Shown piece after piece: positions 12,873 to 16,983 of a stretch of 16,983 nt of DNA (positions are counted from its first letter, which is position 1; the number at the start of each line of letters is the position of its first letter). The position numbers were made by a program, and so were the translations under genes. The notes under the pieces are model-generated. The model ran no database searches and had not been told where the DNA came from. It saw nothing but the letters and a program-made list of their open reading frames with translations. This stretch comes from JAZGAE01 sp036475545 (GTDB taxonomy: Bacteria; Pseudomonadota; Alphaproteobacteria; DATDPM01). The stretch covers positions 1 to 16,983 of the forward strand of contig JAZGAE010000080.1 in NCBI GenBank assembly GCA_036475545.1. Reading direction: 5' to 3'.

Positions 12873-15800
12873 CTACTTGCAGGGCAGGAACCGTACCGTG
12901 GTCTCCATCTCCTCGAGCACATGAGCCAAAGCCGCGATGGTGTCATCGATGTCCTGCGCGGTGGTGTCGTGAGACAGCGAGAACCGCACCGCGCAGTGGG
13001 CCTGCTCTGCCGTTTTGCCCATGGCCATCAGCACATGGGTGGGCTCAGGGGAGCCCGACTTGCACGCCGAGCCGGAGGAGGCCGAGATGCCGTACTGGTC
13101 TAGGGCCACCACCACGGATTCCCCGCGCAGGCCGGGCAACGTCAGGTTGAGCGTGTTGGGCAGGCGATGCTCCGGATGGCCGTTGAGTTCGATTTCGCGG
13201 ATCAGCTTGCGGATGCCGGCCTCCAGCTCGTCACGCAGCGCTTGCATCCTTCCAGAGTCCTTTAGTGACCGAAGCGCGAGTTCGGCGGCTTCGCCCATTC
13301 CCACGATGGACGCGACATTCTCCGTTCCGGCTCTGAGTCTGCCCTCCTGATTGCCGCCGTGGACGAGCGGCTCCAGCTCCATGCCCTTGTTCAGATACAA
13401 GGCGCCGACGCCTTTGGGAGCGTGGAACTTGTGACCGGAGATGCTGAGCAAGTCTACATCCAGATCCTGGACGTCTACCTTGATCTTACCCACCGCCTGG
13501 ACGGCGTCGGTGTGGAACAGACTCCCCTTGTCATGGGCGATGGCGCACAGCTCCTTGATCGGCTCGACCGTGCCCACCTCGTTGTTGGCCAGCATGACGG
13601 ACACCAGGATGGTCTCGTCGGTGAGGGCCCGCCGCAGTTCCTGGGGATCTATGAGGCCCTCCCGGTCCACGTCGAGATAGGTGACCCGGTAGCCGACCTT
13701 CTCTAGGAACCGGCAGGTCGAAAGCACCGCCGGATGCTCGACGGTCGAGGTGATGATGTGGCTTTCTTTCCCCCGGTGGGCGAATGCGATGCCTTTGAGG
13801 GCCAGATTGTCGGATTCGGTACCGCTGCCAGTGAAGATGATCCGGCGGGGGCGGGCGTTAATCAGCTTTGCCACCTGACGGCGCGCCTTCTCCACCGCTC
13901 CCCGGGCGTCGCGGCCGACACCGTGGATGCTGGAAGGGTTGCCGTAGGCGGCGTCCAGATAAGGCAACATCGCCTCGCGGACGGTGTCCGCCACATGGGT
14001 CGTGGCGTTGTTGTCCAAATAGATCCGTCTCCGGGGTTTTTCCCGAGTTTCCGGACGGGGGGCCAGGCGGGGGTTGCGGGCGACGCTCTTCTTGGCGGCG
14101 GAGCGGCGCTTGTCGTCCGTCCCCCCCTCAAGCCTGACCACATCACACAACAGCGACTTGAAAACCGGGAACCCGGAGATCTCGTCGTAATTGTTGATGT
14201 CCGTGAGCTCGTTGACGTTCCACTCTTGCCACGCCTTGGGCCCCACGGGAGTCCCGCCACCCATGTTGCACTCGATAGCGCCTCTTACGATGTCCTCAGT
14301 GACCTGCACCCTGAAGGGGACTGCGCCCCGCGGCGTGCGCACCTCCACCAGATCGCCGTCCCCGATGCCCCGTTCTCTGGCGTCTTCAAGATTCAGCTCC
14401 ACGGTGGGTTCGGGATTGTCTTCAACAAGGCCCTTGACACCGTGATGCTGGGAGCGGAAGTCGCTCTGCGGCCGGGCGCCGGAGTTGAACACCAGTGGAT
14501 ATTGCTTCGCCAGCCCCGGGCCACCCAGGGGGCCTTCAGGGGGCTCGGTGTATTTGGGCAGCGGCTCATAGCCGTACTCTTCCAGAACGGTGGACCAGAT
14601 CTCGAACTTGCCTGTGGGAGTGTCGAACCCTGGCCCACCATCGGGTCGTAGGCCGCCTTTCTCCCATTTTCTGTATTCCATCATGGGCGTCGGGATCTTC
14701 ACCCAGCCGCCGGCTGCCTTGACGTCCTGCAGGGTGAAGCCCGAGCCTTGGAGTGCGAACTGGATCAACTCCTCTTCCGTCTGCGGATAGAGATCACCGT
14801 AGCCCAGTCGTCTCGCCAGCTCGGCCATGATCAGGTAGTCGTTGCGCGCTTCGCCCACCGGCTCGATGACCTTCTCCCGCAACCGGAAGACGGGGCCATA
14901 GACCATGTAGGAGTCGATCTCGAACCCGGTGGTGGCCGGCAGGACGAGGTCGGCGTAGGCGGCATCACCCGTCAGTTGGCGGTCGATGCAGACCACAAAG
15001 TCGAGGCTGGCTAACGCCTTCCGCCATATGGATGTCTGGGGCCACGAGGTCAGCAGCGACGCGCCGTGGATGACGAGTCCCCGGATGCGGTAGGGGTCGC
15101 CTTCGAGCACCGAGGTCACGAGGCTACTGGCGTGGCACTCGCCACGGTAGTTGCTGTAGATGGGGAACCTCTGCCTGCCTATCGCCAGGTCCAAGTCGGG
15201 ATTGGGCTGATTGCAAGACCGGTTGATCGGGAAATGACTGTTCGGCGTGGCCAACCCGATACCGCCGGGAACATCCAGCTGGCCAGCAAGGGCGAAAAGG
15301 GTGAGTACCGCCCGGATGGCCTGGACGCCGCTGTTCGAGTACTCGAGGCCGGTGTACATCACCGGACACGCACCGGTGGCATTGCAGATGCGGCGGGCCA
15401 AGTCGCGGATGGTGTCCGCCGGGACGCCGGAGATGGTCTCCGCTACTTCGGGCCGGAAGTGCTGGACGTAGGTCTTCAATTGCTCGAAACCGTGGCACCA
15501 GTGCTGCGCGAAGTCCTCCTCGTAAAGCTCCTCGTCGATCATCACCCCGATCATGCTCAGCGCCACGGCGCCATCGCTGCCCGGCCGGACGGGGACCCAC
15601 TGGGCCCCGGTGCGGGTGACCGTCTCCGTGCGCCGGGGATCGATGACCACGATGTCGGCGCCTCTGTTGGCCGCCGCCTCCAGCCGGTACATGTCCAGCG
15701 GAGGTGAATCCGTCGCCGGATTGGTCCCCCACACCACCAGCATGTCGGCGTTCTCCATGTCGCTGAACATGTTGATCAGCATCCGGCCCATGGTCAGATG

Positions 15801-16334
15801 GGGAGCGATCATGGCGAAGGACACGTAGCAGAGAGCGCCCACGCCCATGGTGTTGGGGGAGCCGAACGGGAACAGGACATTGGAGGCCGAGGACACCGCC
15901 ACGCCTTGGGGCTGGTACATGTCGCACAGGGACAGTTCAAAGGCCCCCCGGCCGGTGTAGATGGCCACCGCTTGCGGCCCCGATTCCGCTTTGATCTCGT
16001 TTAGGTTCTCAACGATGATCTCAAAAGCTGCGTCCCAGCTGATCCGCTCGAACGCGTGGGTTCCCTTCCGCCCGACCCGCTTCATTGGATACCTGAGCCG
16101 ACTTTGTTCGGAATAGACGATTTCCGGGGCGTGGCTCCCCCGGCGGCAGATCATCCCCAACGGGTGTCCGCTGTCCGCTTCGATGGCCTCCAGCTTTCCA
16201 TCTTTGAGCCCAACCATGACCCAACAGCCGGCGGGACAAATGCCGCAGATACCCTGTTTCCATTTCAGTTCGGGCTTCTCCGCCTCCCTGGGATCCTGCG
16301 CGTTGTTCTCTATGGCGGGATCGGCCAGTACCAT
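12873..16334 (-). CDS. Molybdopterin oxidoreductase fused to a NifS/IscS-type cysteine desulfurase
   Basis: A single 1153-residue frame holds two complete enzymes. Residues 1-735 are a DMSO-reductase-family bis-MGD protein: a 4Fe-4S site with Cys30, Cys33, Cys37 and Cys63 (CGICPAGC...MICRRG), a likely molybdenum ligand Cys169 in GVGALCYVSF, then VWGTNPATDSPP, VIDPRRTET and a proper C-terminal cofactor-binding domain. There is no twin-arginine signal, so it should be cytoplasmic. A basic linker (about 736-769) leads to a full class-I desulfurase: IYLDNNATT (771-779), cofactor lysine 969 in SGHKFHAPKG, and catalytic Cys1091 in SSGSACKSGS. Such desulfurases can supply the sulfur that activates some Mo enzymes. 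The linker has no internal ATG or GTG. A G7 run (14121-14127) lies at the junction. GGGAGG (16348-16343) precedes the ATG. The substrate is unknown. Confidence 0.9.
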   Translation of the reverse strand: MVLADPAIENNAQDPREAEKPELKWKQGICGICPAGCWVMVGLKDGKLEAIEADSGHPLGMICRRGSHAPEIVYSEQSRLRYPMKRVGRKGTHAFERISWDAAFEIIVENLNEIKAESGPQAVAIYTGRGAFELSLCDMYQPQGVAVSSASNVLFPFGSPNTMGVGALCYVSFAMIAPHLTMGRMLINMFSDMENADMLVVWGTNPATDSPPLDMYRLEAAANRGADIVVIDPRRTETVTRTGAQWVPVRPGSDGAVALSMIGVMIDEELYEEDFAQHWCHGFEQLKTYVQHFRPEVAETISGVPADTIRDLARRICNATGACPVMYTGLEYSNSGVQAIRAVLTLFALAGQLDVPGGIGLATPNSHFPINRSCNQPNPDLDLAIGRQRFPIYSNYRGECHASSLVTSVLEGDPYRIRGLVIHGASLLTSWPQTSIWRKALASLDFVVCIDRQLTGDAAYADLVLPATTGFEIDSYMVYGPVFRLREKVIEPVGEARNDYLIMAELARRLGYGDLYPQTEEELIQFALQGSGFTLQDVKAAGGWVKIPTPMMEYRKWEKGGLRPDGGPGFDTPTGKFEIWSTVLEEYGYEPLPKYTEPPEGPLGGPGLAKQYPLVFNSGARPQSDFRSQHHGVKGLVEDNPEPTVELNLEDARERGIGDGDLVEVRTPRGAVPFRVQVTEDIVRGAIECNMGGGTPVGPKAWQEWNVNELTDINNYDEISGFPVFKSLLCDVVRLEGGTDDKRRSAAKKSVARNPRLAPRPETREKPRRRIYLDNNATTHVADTVREAMLPYLDAAYGNPSSIHGVGRDARGAVEKARRQVAKLINARPRRIIFTGSGTESDNLALKGIAFAHRGKESHIITSTVEHPAVLSTCRFLEKVGYRVTYLDVDREGLIDPQELRRALTDETILVSVMLANNEVGTVEPIKELCAIAHDKGSLFHTDAVQAVGKIKVDVQDLDVDLLSISGHKFHAPKGVGALYLNKGMELEPLVHGGNQEGRLRAGTENVASIVGMGEAAELALRSLKDSGRMQALRDELEAGIRKLIREIELNGHPEHRLPNTLNLTLPGLRGESVVVALDQYGISASSGSACKSGSPEPTHVLMAMGKTAEQAHCAVRFSLSHDTTAQDIDDTIAALAHVLEEMETTVRFLPCK

Positions 16335-16546
16335 TCACCTATCCTCCCATTGCACCGCTGCCATCCGATCACGCCGATCTTAAGCCGAAGGTGCGGCTCT
16401 GACCGCTGAGCCAGCGTTTCACCCCAACATTTCCCGGACGCACTTGATTGGCGCGTGAGGTCAACAGGAATTCGTGTTTTGGAACCACCCAACGGCGGCT
16501 TTCCGCCTTTGAGGACGCGAGCAACCGAACAAGTCACCGTGCCCCT
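16335..16546. other. Promoter region of the fusion gene, with decayed sequence
   Basis: This segment holds the ribosome site of the fusion gene and presumably its promoter, though no convincing boxes are visible. A small GGCGG/CCGCC hairpin is at 16494-16507. The sequence is likely remains of the oxidoreductase gene whose start lies at 16615, but I cannot align it to the family. Confidence 0.4.
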
Positions 16547-16615
16547 GAGGCGGGCGGCGAGCGCCGGCCCCGACTGGCCGGTCCCGATGCTGACGGCGTC
16601 GCATTCGGTAGACAT
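16547..16615 (-). pseudogene. Truncated N-terminus of an FAD-dependent disulfide oxidoreductase (mercuric-reductase-like)
   Basis: From ATG 16615 the minus strand encodes MSTEC followed by DAVSIGTGQSGPALAARL. This is the Rossmann dinucleotide-binding opening (G-x-G-x-x-G) of FAD-containing pyridine nucleotide-disulfide oxidoreductases; the GTGQSGPALAARL form is characteristic of the mercuric-reductase-like group. The match stops abruptly at residue 23. The expected following stretch with the redox-active Cys pair is missing and the frame continues as unrelated sequence. It is a 5' remnant cut off by deletion or insertion just upstream of the fusion gene. A G-rich stretch (GGGGGTCGG) precedes the ATG. 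Confidence 0.7.
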
Positions 16616-16811
16616 AACCGACCCCCAGTGTCGGGTTTTGGCCAAGGTATCAGATGCCGCTGGTCCGGGCCATGTGGTTCCGCGGCCGCCCGCGCGCGCG
16701 GGATTTCACATAATTCTTAATTCGCGTGGGGACAAAACGCCGGCCGCCGGCGGAGGTTGCGCCGGGGGCCCGGCGGGACCCGGTCACGCTGGACTTTTGC
16801 CGGGCCGTGGG
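16616..16811. other. Spacer between the oxidoreductase relic and MITE copy 2
   Basis: GC-rich DNA with one AT-rich patch at 16706-16724 (cataattcttaattcgcgt), which may be the old promoter of the truncated oxidoreductase gene on the minus strand. No gene is seen. Confidence 0.35.
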
Positions 16812-16983
16812 CTAGAGCATAATCCAGTCAGGTGGAATCGGCTGCGTTGCGCCGTGGCGAGGCGATCCGCCAGGCGCGGCGCGAAGGGCGATGCGGGGGC
16901 ATCGGCCGAGCGGCGCAACGCCGCGGGCGCCCGCCCCGGCGCAACCCGAAGGGCCGGGGTCTTTTGCCGCCACGGGTTCGTCG
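16812..16983. mobile_element. MITE-like element, copy 2 (cut by the window end, inverted relative to copy 1)
   Basis: Begins with CTAGAGCATAATCCAGTCA, one base different from the copy 1 terminus. It then matches the reverse complement of copy 1 nearly base for base (for example GGTGGAATCGGCTGCG and GGGCCGGGGTCTTTTGC). It carries about 64 extra bases (16872-16935) that copy 1 lacks, themselves hairpin-forming and flanked by a CCGCC repeat. The other end lies beyond the window. Confidence 0.85.

Noticed and set aside
16494..16510. GGCGG/CCGCC hairpin followed by TTT as a terminator
   Set aside because: Only a 5-bp stem and three T, and no plus-strand gene ends before it.
16310..16645. The full 111-residue minus-strand frame as a functional gene
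   Set aside because: Only its residues 11-33 resemble a protein family; the rest has no similarity to the expected oxidoreductase, and the frame runs into the fusion gene start. Treated as a pseudogene remnant.
1..16983. CRISPR array, tRNA or rRNA genes
   Set aside because: No regularly spaced repeats and no sequence resembling tRNA or rRNA was seen on either strand.

Overview
The window is GC-rich bacterial chromosome, most likely from an alphaproteobacterium. This is inferred from the PleC/DivJ-type histidine kinase, the style of the QueC/QueE proteins and the overall codon use; no rRNA or other marker gene is present to confirm it. Genes are dense except in three spacers: 2046-2884, 8516-9138 and 16335-16983. 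These spacers hold most of the unusual features.

Left part (1-2045): a queuosine locus. The 5' tip of queE and all of queC lie on the minus strand. The epoxyqueuosine reductase gene queG diverges from them on the plus strand.

PQQ part (2046-6370): a long leader region carries AT-rich repeats, a palindrome and a strong intrinsic terminator. It leads into a 24-residue PqqA precursor gene, a second terminator or attenuator, then pqqD and pqqE. Two relics show that the locus was duplicated. One is a second PqqA-like reading frame (2270-2347) that keeps Glu16 but has Lys where the cross-linked Tyr20 should be. The other is a stub of a second pqqD C-terminus that overlaps the start of pqqE. pqqB, pqqC and a protease gene are not in the window. 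Downstream of pqqE, with almost no spacing, come a 33-residue single-pass membrane peptide, a membrane protein like the PuuD N-terminal domain, and serC. They probably form one transcription unit.

Middle part (6469-8515): an M48/Ste24-type membrane metalloprotease faces a lipoprotein of unknown function.

Right part (8516-16983): two inverted copies of a MITE-like element (8728-8938, and from 16812 to the window end) bracket about 8 kb. Between them are a Sel1-repeat membrane protein, a soluble PleC-like histidine kinase followed closely by a HerA-type ATPase, and a 1153-residue protein that joins a complete molybdopterin oxidoreductase to a complete NifS/IscS-type cysteine desulfurase. Just upstream of the fusion gene lies the truncated N-terminus of an FAD-dependent disulfide oxidoreductase, a sign of past rearrangement. 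The fusion is the most striking object here. It puts the enzyme that delivers sulfur to a molybdenum cofactor on the same polypeptide as an enzyme of the type that needs it.
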